Below, piece by piece: positions 10,615 to 19,308 of a stretch of 64,000 bases of DNA (the first letter of the stretch is position 1; every line of letters starts with the position of its first letter). Under the pieces are notes generated by a model, which was given only the letters and a program-made list of their open reading frames with translations, made no database searches and had not been told where the DNA came from. Position numbers and translations under genes: made by a program. Source of the DNA: Luteibacter mycovicinus (GTDB lineage Bacteria > Pseudomonadota > Gammaproteobacteria > Xanthomonadales > Rhodanobacteraceae); the NCBI RefSeq assembly GCF_000745235.1, contig NZ_JQNL01000001.1:3466001-3530000 (forward strand). Direction: 5' to 3'.

Positions 10615-11625
10615 GTGCCGTTCAACCCGGCCCAGTGGCAGAAACATCTTGCAGGCGACCGGATGGCCCCGGTCTACCTGCTCGCCGGCGAAGAGCTTCT
10701 CGTCCTCGAGGCGGCCGATGCCGTGCGCGCGATGGCGCGCAGGCTGGGCTACAGCGAGCGCGAAGTGCTGGAAGCGGACAGCCGCTTCGACTGGGACGAT
10801 CTGGCCCGCTCGTCCGCGGGTCTGTCCCTGTTCGCTACGCAGCGCCTGCTCGACCTGCGTCTGGCCGGCGGCCGCGCGGGCAAGGACGGCAGTGCGGCGA
10901 TCAGCGAATTCGCGGGCCATCCGCCGCCGGATACGACGCTGCTCATCACGGCTACCGAGTGGAGCACCAAGCACGAGGCGGTCTGGACCAAAAACGTGGA
11001 CCAGGCGGGCATCCAGGTGGTCTTCAATGCGCCCCGGCCGAACGAATGGGTGCAATGGGTGGGCCATCGTCTTGCCTCGCGGGGGGTCAAGGCCAGTCCT
11101 GACGCCGTCGCGCTGCTTGCCGAGCGTGTCGAGGGAAATCTGCTCGCCGCCGCCCAGGAGATCGACAAGCTGGTCGTCCTCGCCGGCGATCAGCGTCTCG
11201 ACGCCGCCGCGCTGGAAAGCCTGGTCGCGGACAGCGCTCGTTTCGATGCCTTCAAGCTCACCGATTCGGCGTTCGCGGGCGAGGGAGGGCGCGCACTGCG
11301 CATTCTCGCCGGCCTGCATGCCGAGGGCGACGAGCTGATCGCGCTGATGGGCTGGATCGTCAACCAGCTGCAGCTGGCGCTGCGTCTGGCCAATGCCCGC
11401 GATTTCGCGGCGCAGGCCAAGGTCGAGCGCCTGTGGCCCGCGCGCGAACAACTGTTCCGCAAGGCGCTGCGTCGTGCGCCGCGCGAGCACTGGATGGCCT
11501 GCCTTGCCCGTGCCGCGCGGATCGACCGCATGGCCAAGGGTCGCGAGCAGGGCAATCCCTGGCTCGAGGCCGAGCGGCTCATCGCGGCCATCGCCGAGCC
11601 GCGCGCCGCGGTGGCGTTCGCATGA
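10615..11625 (+). CDS. holA: DNA polymerase III subunit delta
   Basis: A 336-residue clamp-loader subunit that opens the beta sliding clamp. VYLLAGEELLVLEAADAVRAM at the N-terminus, LLITATEWSTKHEAVWTKNV, and a C-terminal collar domain (SAFAGEGGRALRILAGLHAEGDELIALMGWIVNQLQL) follow the HolA pattern. The start is a GTG 12 bases after the lptE stop. The last codon overlaps nadD by ATGA, so the two are likely co-translated. Position between lptE and nadD matches E. coli gene order. Confidence 0.94.
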   Translation: MPFNPAQWQKHLAGDRMAPVYLLAGEELLVLEAADAVRAMARRLGYSEREVLEADSRFDWDDLARSSAGLSLFATQRLLDLRLAGGRAGKDGSAAISEFAGHPPPDTTLLITATEWSTKHEAVWTKNVDQAGIQVVFNAPRPNEWVQWVGHRLASRGVKASPDAVALLAERVEGNLLAAAQEIDKLVVLAGDQRLDAAALESLVADSARFDAFKLTDSAFAGEGGRALRILAGLHAEGDELIALMGWIVNQLQLALRLANARDFAAQAKVERLWPAREQLFRKALRRAPREHWMACLARAARIDRMAKGREQGNPWLEAERLIAAIAEPRAAVAFA

Positions 11626-12263
11626 GCGAGGCGCGACCGCTCGCCATTCTCGGCGGCACGTTCGACCCGATCCATAACGGTCACCTGCGTGCCGCCTGGG
11701 AGGCCGCCGAGGCCCTGGATGCCGAGGTTCGTCTCGTGCCGGCCCGCACGCCGCCGCACCGTCCGCCGCCGGTGGCCGATGCGGCCGGCCGCGTGGCGCT
11801 GTTGCGCGCGGCCCTTTCCGGTCAGGACCGGCTGCGCATCGACACCCGCGAACTCGACCGGGACGGTCCCTCGTACAGCGTGGACACCCTGGCGTCGCTG
11901 CGCGCGGAGATCGGCCCGGATCGTCCGCTGGTGTTGCTTGTCGGCGCCGACGCCTTCGCCGGTCTGGCGTCGTGGCACCTCTGGCGCGAGTTGTTCACGC
12001 TGGCGCATGTCGGGGTGCTCAACCGGCCGGGCGTCACGCATGAGCCGTCGGCCGAACTCTCGGCGTTTATCGCCGGTCGCCGCGCTCCACGGCCGCATGG
12101 GCCCGCGGGGCGGGTGCTCGATATCGCCATCACGCCGCTGGATATCGCCGCGACGGCGATCCGGGAGTCGTTCGCGGGCGGGAACGAACCGCGCTTTCTG
12201 ATGCCGTCGGAGTGTTTTGCCGAAGACGCGTTGCTGGCACCTTACCGTGCCCTCGGGCGCTGA
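11622..12263 (+). CDS. nadD: nicotinate-nucleotide adenylyltransferase
   Basis: A 213-residue enzyme that joins nicotinate mononucleotide and ATP into deamido-NAD. The nucleotidyltransferase signature GGTFDPIHNGHLR is at the N-terminus, followed by RTPPHRPPPVADAAGRVALL, SYSVDTLASLRAEIG and LLVGADAFAGLASWHLWREL, which are NadD motifs. The final ATAIRESFAGG occupies the place of the ISSTxIR motif. It overlaps holA by four bases. About 120 bp with a possible promoter follow before rsfS. Confidence 0.95.
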   Translation: MSEARPLAILGGTFDPIHNGHLRAAWEAAEALDAEVRLVPARTPPHRPPPVADAAGRVALLRAALSGQDRLRIDTRELDRDGPSYSVDTLASLRAEIGPDRPLVLLVGADAFAGLASWHLWRELFTLAHVGVLNRPGVTHEPSAELSAFIAGRRAPRPHGPAGRVLDIAITPLDIAATAIRESFAGGNEPRFLMPSECFAEDALLAPYRALGR

Positions 12264-12329
12264 TCGCCCGCCAGCTGGGCCCCGCCGGCGCCGCTTTAGC
12301 TGCCAAGGCATTTGACGCGCCCCGTGCCC

Positions 12330-12348
12330 GGCGGAGGTATACTCCGCC
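12330..12348 (+). promoter_or_regulatory. palindrome overlapping a possible -10 box upstream of rsfS
   Basis: GGCGGAG-GTATA-CTCCGCC is an inverted repeat with 7-bp arms around TATACT, a good -10 hexamer. TTGACG lies 20 bp upstream of TATACT, longer than the usual 16-18 bp spacer. It could be a promoter with an overlapping operator, or a hairpin in a read-through transcript. Confidence 0.35.
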
Positions 12349-12385
12349 CCAGCGCCGGCATTCCGCCGTACGAGGTTTTCGCATC

Positions 12386-12775
12386 TTGAGTTCGTCCGCA
12401 TCCCGTAAGGCCAAGTCCACCGTCAGCAACGAGCACCTCCGCCAGCGCGTGGTCGCGGCCCTGGAAGACCTCAAGGCCAAGGACGTCCGCGAAATCGACG
12501 TCCGTGGCAAGACCTCCATCGCCGACATCCTGTTCATCGCTTCGGGCACCTCGGCCCGTCACGTCAAGTCGATCGCCGACGAAGTCATCAAGTTCGCCAA
12601 GGAAGCGGGCGTCATGCCGCTGGGCGTCGAAGGCCAGACCGAGGCCGAGTGGGTCCTCGTCGACCTGGGCGACATCATCGTCCACGTCATGATGCCGCGT
12701 ATCCGCGAGTTCTACGGCCTCGAGCGCCTGTGGACCGTCGGCGACGACGGCTACGAAGCCTCGCACCACGCCTGA
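12386..12775 (+). CDS. rsfS: ribosome silencing factor RsfS (Iojap family)
   Basis: A 129-residue protein that binds ribosomal protein uL14 and blocks joining of the 30S and 50S subunits when nutrients run low. The Iojap pattern is clear: VVAALEDLKAKDVREIDVRG, IADILFIASGTSARHVKSIAD, GQTEAEWVLVDLGDIIVHVMMPRIREFY and LERLW. The likely start is a TTG giving MSSSASRKAKSTVSN, with GAGG about 10 bases upstream; no ATG exists upstream of the conserved region. It is followed by rlmH, the usual order. Confidence 0.93.
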   Translation: MSSSASRKAKSTVSNEHLRQRVVAALEDLKAKDVREIDVRGKTSIADILFIASGTSARHVKSIADEVIKFAKEAGVMPLGVEGQTEAEWVLVDLGDIIVHVMMPRIREFYGLERLWTVGDDGYEASHHA

Positions 12776-12782
12776 GTCCGTC

Positions 12783-13253
12783 GTGCGGGCCCGCCTCATC
12801 GCCGTCGGCGAGCGCATGCCGGCCTGGGTGGCGGAGGGCTTCGCCGAATACCGCAAGCGGCTCTCCCACGAGCTGCCCCTCGATCTGACCGAGATCAAAC
12901 CCGGCACGCGTGGCAAGGGCCGCGATGACGTGCGTGCCACGCTCGACGAAGGCGCGGCGATCCTCGCGGCGCTGCCGCGCGACATCCACGTCGTCGCACT
13001 CGATGGCCGGGGCAGGACGTGGTCCAGCGAAGACCTCGCCCGGCAGCTCGAACAATGGCGCATGGGCGGTCGCGATCTGGCCTTCCTGATCGGCGGTCCC
13101 GACGGCCACGCGCCCGATGTGCTGGCACGGGCCGACCAGCGCTGGTCGCTCGGCCCGCTGACGCTGCCGCACATGCTCGTCCGCCTCGTGCTCGCGGAGC
13201 AGCTCTACCGCGCGACCACGCTCGTGGCCGGTCACCCTTACCACCGGGCCTGA
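12783..13253 (+). CDS. rlmH: 23S rRNA pseudouridine-1915 N3-methyltransferase RlmH
   Basis: A 156-residue SPOUT methyltransferase that modifies helix 69 of 23S rRNA on assembled ribosomes. The SAM-binding knot is visible as [18 protein letters not shown], then [24 protein letters not shown] and HPYHR. The length equals that of E. coli RlmH (155). The start is a GTG a few bases after the rsfS stop. The rsfS-rlmH pair is conserved in most bacteria, linking two late ribosome factors. Confidence 0.95.
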   Translation: MRARLIAVGERMPAWVAEGFAEYRKRLSHELPLDLTEIKPGTRGKGRDDVRATLDEGAAILAALPRDIHVVALDGRGRTWSSEDLARQLEQWRMGGRDLAFLIGGPDGHAPDVLARADQRWSLGPLTLPHMLVRLVLAEQLYRATTLVAGHPYHRA

Positions 13254-13263
13254 AGGAATCGCC

Positions 13264-13821
13264 GTGCTGTACCTGGCTTCGCAATCCCCGCGCCGTCGGG
13301 AACTTCTCGCGCAGATCGGCGAATCCCACCGCACCCTCGACGTCGATGTCGAAGAAATCCGTCAGTCCGGCGAATCGCCCGACGATTACGTCTCCCGCGT
13401 CGCGCTGGACAAGGCCCGTGCCGGTTTCGCGCGGGTGGCCGCGGAGGCGGGCGCCCGTGTCCTGGGCGCCGACACCGAGGTGGTGCTCGGTGACGACGTC
13501 TTCGGCAAGCCCCGCGATGCGGCCGACGCGGCCGACATGCTGAGGCGGCTCTCGGGTATCGAACACCGTGTGGTGTCCGCCGTGTGGCTCGTAGAGGCTG
13601 TCGGCGAGCGTCGGGTGGTGTCGGTATCGATGGTGCGCTTCGCGGCGCTCCCGGAGGCCGATATCGCGTCCTACATCGATACGGGCGAGTGCTTCGGCAA
13701 AGCCGGCGCGTATGCCATCCAGGGACGTGCCGCCGCTTTCGTGGAACATCTTTCCGGAAGCTACACGGGCGTCATGGGCTTGCCTTTGTTCGAAACGTCC
13801 CGACTGCTTCGCGGACCGTGA
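13264..13821 (+). CDS. maf: Maf-type nucleotide pyrophosphatase (YhdE-like dTTPase/UTPase)
   Basis: A 185-residue Maf/Ham1-fold protein. [35 protein letters not shown], and a C-terminal [40 protein letters not shown] carry the conserved Maf residues. YhdE-type Maf proteins hydrolyse dTTP, UTP and modified nucleotides to monophosphates and can delay septation when overproduced. The start is a GTG 11 bases after rlmH. Position before rng matches the E. coli maf-rng-yhdP-tldD order. Confidence 0.93.
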   Translation: MLYLASQSPRRRELLAQIGESHRTLDVDVEEIRQSGESPDDYVSRVALDKARAGFARVAAEAGARVLGADTEVVLGDDVFGKPRDAADAADMLRRLSGIEHRVVSAVWLVEAVGERRVVSVSMVRFAALPEADIASYIDTGECFGKAGAYAIQGRAAAFVEHLSGSYTGVMGLPLFETSRLLRGP

Positions 13822-13847
13822 CAGGCGCGGGACGCGCGGGCTATAAA
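13818..13847 (+). promoter_or_regulatory. sigma-70-type promoter for rng
   Basis: GTGACA (13818-13823) and TATAAA (13842-13847) are separated by 18 bp, five of six matches to each consensus. Transcription would begin near 13853-13856, at or past the ATG at 13853. That argues for the downstream GTG at 13877 as the rng start. The -35 overlaps the maf stop codon region. Confidence 0.55.
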
Positions 13848-13876
13848 GCACGATGACTCAAGGAAAAGGGCGCGCG

Positions 13877-15361
13877 GTGAGCGAGGAAATCCTGATTAAT
13901 GTCACGCCGCGTGAGACGCGCGTGGCCGTTGTCGAAAACGGCATGTTGCAGGAAGTCCACGTCGAACGTGCGACCAAGCGCGGCTATGTGGGCAACGTCT
14001 ACAAGGGCCGGGTGCAGCGCGTCATGCCCGGCATGCAGGCGGTGTTCGTCGAGATCGGACTGGAGCGCGCGGCGTTCCTGCATGCTTCCGACATCGTCCG
14101 TCCGTCGCTGCCGCCGACCGATGCCACCGAAGGCAAGTCCAACGGACACGGTCCGGTGCCGCCGATCAGCGAACTGGTGCACGAAGGCCAGGAAATCGTC
14201 GTTCAGGTGGTCAAGGATCCGATCGGCAGCAAGGGCGCGCGGCTGTCCACGCATCTCTCCATCCCGTCGCGTTACCTGGTACTGCTGCCCCATTCACGCA
14301 CGCTGGGCGTGTCCGTGCGCATCGAGGAAGAAGCCGAGCGCCAGCGGCTGAAGGACATCATCCTTCCGCTGATCGGCGAGAACCACCTCGGTTACATCGT
14401 GCGGACGAATGCGGAAGGCCAGTCGGAAGAATCGCTGGCGTTCGACGTGACCTACCTCAGCAAGGTCTGGCGCGTCGTGCAGGAGAACATTCAGAAGGCG
14501 AAGGTCGGCGAGCGCGTCTACGAGGAACTCTCGCTGCCGCTGCGTTCACTGCGCGATTCGCTCAACGACGGCATCGAGAAGGTACGCGTCGATTCACGCG
14601 AAACCTACGAGAAAACCGTCAAATTCGTGGCCAAGTTCATGCCGGTGCTGTCCGACCGCATCGAGCACTACGCGGGCGAGCGTCCCATCTTCGATCTCTA
14701 CGGCGTGGAGGACGAGATCCAGCGCGCGCTGCGCAAGGAAGTCCCGCTGAAATCCGGCGGTTACCTGATCGTCGACCAGACCGAAGCGATGACCACCATC
14801 GACGTCAATACGGGCGGCTACCTCGGCAGCCGCAACCTCGAGGAAACGGTGTACCGCACCAATCTCGAGGCGGCGCAGGCGGCCTCGCGCCAGCTGCGCC
14901 TGCGCAATCTCGGCGGCATCATCATCATCGACTTCATCGACATGATCGACGACGAGCACAAGCGGCAGGTGCTGCGCATGCTCGAAAAGGGCCTGGTCAA
15001 AGACCACGCCAAGACCACGGTCTATCCGATGTCGGCGCTGGGTCTGGTCGAGATGACCCGCAAGCGCACCACGGAAAGCCTGGAGCGGCAGCTGTGCGAA
15101 CCATGCCCCGCATGCAGCGGCCGCGGTACGCTGAAAACGGCCGAGACCGTGATCTACGAGATTTTCCGCGAGATCACCCGCGCCGTGCGCCAGTTCAATG
15201 CGCAGAAGCTGCTCGTCATGGCCAGCCCGAAAGTCGTCGGCCGCATTCTCGAAGAAGAATCGGCGGCGGTGGCCGAGCTCGAGGAATTCATCGCCAAGAG
15301 CATCCGCTTCCAGGCGGAAGAACACTATTCGCAGGAACAGTTCGATGTCGTTCTTCTTTAA
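13877..15361 (+). CDS. rng: ribonuclease G
   Basis: A 494-residue endoribonuclease of the RNase E/G family, which matures the 16S rRNA 5' end and cleaves AU-rich RNA. EEILINVTPRETRVAVVENG, the S1 domain GNVYKGRVQRVMPGMQAVFVEIG, the catalytic MTTIDVNTGGYLG and DFIDMIDDEHKRQV (catalytic Asp pair), and the zinc-link CEPCPACSG are visible. The GTG start has AAGGAAAAGG 8 bases upstream and fits the E. coli N-terminus; an ATG 24 bases upstream lies at the predicted transcription start. It lacks the long C-terminal degradosome scaffold of RNase E. Confidence 0.94.
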   Translation: MSEEILINVTPRETRVAVVENGMLQEVHVERATKRGYVGNVYKGRVQRVMPGMQAVFVEIGLERAAFLHASDIVRPSLPPTDATEGKSNGHGPVPPISELVHEGQEIVVQVVKDPIGSKGARLSTHLSIPSRYLVLLPHSRTLGVSVRIEEEAERQRLKDIILPLIGENHLGYIVRTNAEGQSEESLAFDVTYLSKVWRVVQENIQKAKVGERVYEELSLPLRSLRDSLNDGIEKVRVDSRETYEKTVKFVAKFMPVLSDRIEHYAGERPIFDLYGVEDEIQRALRKEVPLKSGGYLIVDQTEAMTTIDVNTGGYLGSRNLEETVYRTNLEAAQAASRQLRLRNLGGIIIIDFIDMIDDEHKRQVLRMLEKGLVKDHAKTTVYPMSALGLVEMTRKRTTESLERQLCEPCPACSGRGTLKTAETVIYEIFREITRAVRQFNAQKLLVMASPKVVGRILEEESAAVAELEEFIAKSIRFQAEEHYSQEQFDVVLL

Positions 15362-15391
15362 GCCCGGCGATCGTCGCCGGAACGTCGGCCG

Positions 15392-18300
15392 GTGAGTGCC
15401 GGCTGGCGCCATCGCCTGAGACGCCTGCGGTTCTTCCTTCTGGGTCTGGTCGCGAGCGTGCTGGTCGTGCTCGCGCTGATCATGGCGCTTGGCCAGCTGC
15501 TGCTGCCGCTGGCGGCGCGGTATCCCGATCGTGTCGCGGCGATGCTGAGCGACGCCTTACACAGGCCGGTTCACTTCGCGTCCCTGGAAGGATTCTGGCG
15601 ACCTTCCGGGCCGTTGTTCGTGATGCGCGATGTGACGGTGTCGCCCACCGACGGCGGTGACCCGCTGCGTCTGCCCCAGGCGGCGGTCAAACTCGATTTC
15701 GGCGCCTTCATCCTTCCGTCGCGTCACCTGATCAACCTGCGGCTCCGCGATCTGCGACTGGGGCTGCGCCGCGCGCCCGACGGTCGCTGGAGCATCGACG
15801 GTTTCGCCACCGGCGGCGGCACGCAGAAAGTCTCGCTGGACAACCTGTCAGCGGACCTGTGGCTCAGCAACCTGCGCCTCGACATCAATGACGAGACCAC
15901 GAAACGACACTACGGGCTGATCGCCGATCAGCTGCGTGTCAGTCTTGAGGACAACGCGTTGCGCATCGGCGGCACCCTGCGCCGTGAAAACGTCAGCACG
16001 GTGCTCACGGCCGCGGGGCGGTTCGCCGCCGACGGTTCGCATGGCCGGGTGTACGTAAAGGGTGCGGACGTGGATTTTGCCGCGCTCACCGGCGACTTCG
16101 AGGCCGGTGGCTACGCACTCGCCGGCGGCAAAGGAAATATCGAGACCTGGCTGGACTGGCGCGACGCCAGGGTCGTGCGCATGACGTCGCGTATCGATCT
16201 CGATGGTCTCGCGGTACGTGGCCCTGCGCGCACGGTGACCACGGCAGGCCTGCACGGTATCGTCAGCCTGCATCGCACGGCCAACGGTCAGCGCGTGGAC
16301 TGGGCGGGGCGTGACGGTGGCGATCTCGCGCTGCTGCTGAACACGGTCGGCGACCGGACGGATGGCACCCTGGCGGGGCGCCGTGTCGATCTCGCGCCGC
16401 TGCTGCCGTGGGCGGGCATCCTTCCGCAGATGTCTCCGTCGCTCGCCCGATGGCTGGGCGAAGGGCACCCGCGCGGTCGCTTCGACGACCTGCGTGCCGA
16501 CTGGAATTCCATCGACGGTATCGAATTCGTCCGCGCCGGCTTCTCCGGCCTGGGCATCGACGCGAGCGGCACGCTGCCCGGCATCGCATCGCTCAAGGGC
16601 GAAGTGCTTGGCGACGCCGAGGCGATGTCGCTCAGCCTGCCGACGCAGACGACGACGATCGACGCCACCGGCATCTTCCGCAAGCCCTTCGTCATGAAGT
16701 CACTGGGCGGCGACATCGCCGTGTACAAGGATGAGGGCGACTGGCACATCGGTCTCGATCCGCTCGATTTTCGCGGCGAAGGCTTCAGCGGTCAGGCGCG
16801 GGGGGAATTCGTTCTGCCCGCCGCCGACACGGGGCCTTTCATGGATATGTACGTCGCGCTGGGCGAAGGCGACGTGGCCGCGGCGAAGCTGTTCTGGCCG
16901 ATTCACTCGATGTCGGAAGGCTCGCAGAACTGGCTCAACCGCGCGATCGTTTCCGGGCGTATCGAAAGCGGCTCGGCCCTCATTCGCGGCAACCTGCGCG
17001 AGTTTCCGTTCAGGAATCACGAGGGGCGCTTTGAAGGTCGCGCCGTCATCGACGACACCGTGCTCGACTACGGCACGGGCTGGCCACGTGCCGAAGGCAT
17101 TTCCGCGGTCGCGAGCTTTGTCGACAACGGCATGTCTATCGACGCTACGGAAGGCCATTCGCTCGGCAATGCCATCAGCGCGGCATCGGCGGTGATCGCC
17201 GACTTCGGTGAGGGCGTGCTCGATCTGAAGCTGAGCGGCGCCGGGACAGGTGGCAGCTACCTCGATTTCGTGAAGAACAGTCCGGTCGGCACCAGCAGCC
17301 GCGAAACGCTGGACAAGATGAAGCTCGGTGGCACTGGTGAATTCGGATTCAACCTGCTGTTGCCGCTGAAGGACACGAAGGACTTTACCCTCGACGGCAG
17401 GGCGACCATCAAGGATGCGGATCTCGTCGCCGACGCGTGGAAGCTGCGCCTGGATAAGATTACCGGCCCCATGAGCTTCGACGGTAAGGGGTTCACGGCG
17501 CAGGGTCTGAAGACGCTGTTCCGCGGCCAGCCCGCGAACCTGGACCTTGCCATCGCGGGCGGCACCGGTGATCCGGCGAAGATCGTCGACGCGGCGGTCA
17601 CGGGCGCGTTCACGATGGACGAACTGGTAGGCCAGTACGAAAACCTCAAATGGCTGGCGGACATCGCCAGGGGCCGCGGCACGTTCCGGGTCGGTTTCGA
17701 CCTCAGCAAGACAGAGGAGGGGGATGCCACCGCGCAGACCCTGACGGTCGACTCCGACCTACGCGGCGTCGAGCTGCTGATGCCGACGCCGGTGAAGAAA
17801 GCCGCCAGCGTGCCCCAGCCGCTATCGGTGCGCGTCGGTCTGCCGGTCGACGGTGCGCGTCTCGATGTCGCCATCGGCGATGTCGTGCGCGGGCGCCTGC
17901 GTCTGCCCACCGACAAGGTACCCATCGCCGCCGCCTTCAATCTCGGCACCAGTGTGCCGGCCGCCCTGCCTGCACAGGGTTACCTCATCGGTGGACATGC
18001 CGCGAAGCTCGACGTATCCGGATGGGTGCAGTACGTCGTAGGCCTGTCGACGGGCGGGACAGGGCCGGGGCTGAGTTCGCTCGACCTGGTTACCGACGAC
18101 GCCGAGGTTTTCGGCCAGCATTTCGCCGACATGCATATCGTCGCCAATCCCGGTCCGCAGGCGCTGGCGCTCAAGGTCGAGAGCGACGCTCTCGCCGGCC
18201 AGATGACCGTACCTAACGAAGAAATGCGGCGCCGTGGCATCACGGCACGGATGGATCGCATCTGGTGGCCATCGGCCGACGATGCCGCGGACGCCGCGAA

Positions 18301-19264
18301 GAAGGGCAAGGCCGCCGCGGGTGCGGCCGCTACGGTCGCCTCCACGGCGGCGAGGGCCGAAGAAGCCAAAGACAATGCCGCTGCCGCCAAGAAGCCGGCC
18401 GATGCGAACGAGGCGGGTGTCGCGCCGTCCAGCCTGCCACCGATGCATCTGCAGGTCAGCGATATGCGTCTGGGTAAGGCGAAGCTCGGCGAAGCCCGGC
18501 TGGAAACCTGGCCGACGGACGAAGGCATGCACATCGATCAGCTGCGCGCGCAGTCGAAGAACGTACAGATCACCGCGTCGGGTGACTGGAACGGTGACGA
18601 AAAGCGCAGCAGGACGCATCTGGCGATGGACTTCGCCTCCGAGGACGTGGCGCGCATGTTCGACGCGCTCGGTTTCGCAGGCATCCTGCAGGGCGGGCGC
18701 ACGTCGGCACGGCTCGACGCGACGTGGCCCGGTGGCCCTTCCGCGCTTGCGCTGGCGAACATGGACGGCACGCTGAAGGTCGACGTGGCCAAGGGCCGGA
18801 TCCTCGAAGTGCAGCCCGGCGTCGGTCGTCTGTTCGGACTGGTATCCGTGACCGATCTGCCGCGTCGCATGGCGCTGGATTTCGGTGACGTGCTCGGCAA
18901 GGGTTTCGCGTTCGATTCGATCACCGGCGACTTCCGCTTCGCCAACAGTGACGCGAGCACCAGCAACCTCAAGATTCGCGGCCCCGCCGCGGAGATCACC
19001 ATCACCGGCCGGGCGGGCCTGAAGGCTCGTGATTACGATCAGGAGGTGCTGGTGGTGCCGCACCTCGGCAACAGCCTGCCGGTCGTCGGTGCGCTGGCCG
19101 GCGGTCCCGTCGGCGCCGCGGCGGGTCTCGCCGTTCAGGGCATCCTGGGCCGCGGTCTGAACCAGGCGGCGCGCAAGCGATACCACGTCACGGGCAGCTG
19201 GGATAAACCCGTGTTCACCCCGATCGAGAAGGGCGAGCCCTCCACGGCCACCAAGCCGTTGTAG
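15392..19264 (+). CDS. yhdP: YhdP-family AsmA-like outer-membrane lipid transport protein
   Basis: A 1290-residue protein with one N-terminal transmembrane helix (LRFFLLGLVASVLVVLALIM) and a very long beta-rich periplasmic body, ending in a C-terminal AsmA-like domain (MALDFGDVLGKGFAFDSITGDFRF and IRGPAAEITITGRAGLKARDY). YhdP, TamB and YdbH are bridge-like proteins that move phospholipids to the outer membrane. Length matches E. coli YhdP (1266). An Ala/Lys-rich low-complexity insert lies near residues 963-1008. The start is a GTG 30 bp after rng. The stop codon TAG lies inside a REP repeat. Confidence 0.92.
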   Translation: MSAGWRHRLRRLRFFLLGLVASVLVVLALIMALGQLLLPLAARYPDRVAAMLSDALHRPVHFASLEGFWRPSGPLFVMRDVTVSPTDGGDPLRLPQAAVKLDFGAFILPSRHLINLRLRDLRLGLRRAPDGRWSIDGFATGGGTQKVSLDNLSADLWLSNLRLDINDETTKRHYGLIADQLRVSLEDNALRIGGTLRRENVSTVLTAAGRFAADGSHGRVYVKGADVDFAALTGDFEAGGYALAGGKGNIETWLDWRDARVVRMTSRIDLDGLAVRGPARTVTTAGLHGIVSLHRTANGQRVDWAGRDGGDLALLLNTVGDRTDGTLAGRRVDLAPLLPWAGILPQMSPSLARWLGEGHPRGRFDDLRADWNSIDGIEFVRAGFSGLGIDASGTLPGIASLKGEVLGDAEAMSLSLPTQTTTIDATGIFRKPFVMKSLGGDIAVYKDEGDWHIGLDPLDFRGEGFSGQARGEFVLPAADTGPFMDMYVALGEGDVAAAKLFWPIHSMSEGSQNWLNRAIVSGRIESGSALIRGNLREFPFRNHEGRFEGRAVIDDTVLDYGTGWPRAEGISAVASFVDNGMSIDATEGHSLGNAISAASAVIADFGEGVLDLKLSGAGTGGSYLDFVKNSPVGTSSRETLDKMKLGGTGEFGFNLLLPLKDTKDFTLDGRATIKDADLVADAWKLRLDKITGPMSFDGKGFTAQGLKTLFRGQPANLDLAIAGGTGDPAKIVDAAVTGAFTMDELVGQYENLKWLADIARGRGTFRVGFDLSKTEEGDATAQTLTVDSDLRGVELLMPTPVKKAASVPQPLSVRVGLPVDGARLDVAIGDVVRGRLRLPTDKVPIAAAFNLGTSVPAALPAQGYLIGGHAAKLDVSGWVQYVVGLSTGGTGPGLSSLDLVTDDAEVFGQHFADMHIVANPGPQALALKVESDALAGQMTVPNEEMRRRGITARMDRIWWPSADDAADAAKKGKAAAGAAATVASTAARAEEAKDNAAAAKKPADANEAGVAPSSLPPMHLQVSDMRLGKAKLGEARLETWPTDEGMHIDQLRAQSKNVQITASGDWNGDEKRSRTHLAMDFASEDVARMFDALGFAGILQGGRTSARLDATWPGGPSALALANMDGTLKVDVAKGRILEVQPGVGRLFGLVSVTDLPRRMALDFGDVLGKGFAFDSITGDFRFANSDASTSNLKIRGPAAEITITGRAGLKARDYDQEVLVVPHLGNSLPVVGALAGGPVGAAAGLAVQGILGRGLNQAARKRYHVTGSWDKPVFTPIEKGEPSTATKPL

Positions 19265-19283
19265 GAGCGCGCCCTGCGCGCGA
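19261..19283. repeat. REP-type repeat
   Basis: GTAGGAGCG followed by the palindrome CGCCCTGCGCG belongs to the REP family headed GTAGGAGCG, well known from Pseudomonas and related gammaproteobacteria. Its GTAG head contains the TAG stop of yhdP. It sits between convergent genes (yhdP and the sterol-desaturase-like gene) and may protect mRNA ends or act as a terminator. Confidence 0.7.
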
Positions 19284-19308
19284 AACGCATGCCGGATCCG
19301 GACGCGCT

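Noticed and set aside
14594..15412. 272-codon open frame opposite rng
   Set aside because: Antisense to the catalytic part of RNase G; no independent start signals or homology that I can see.
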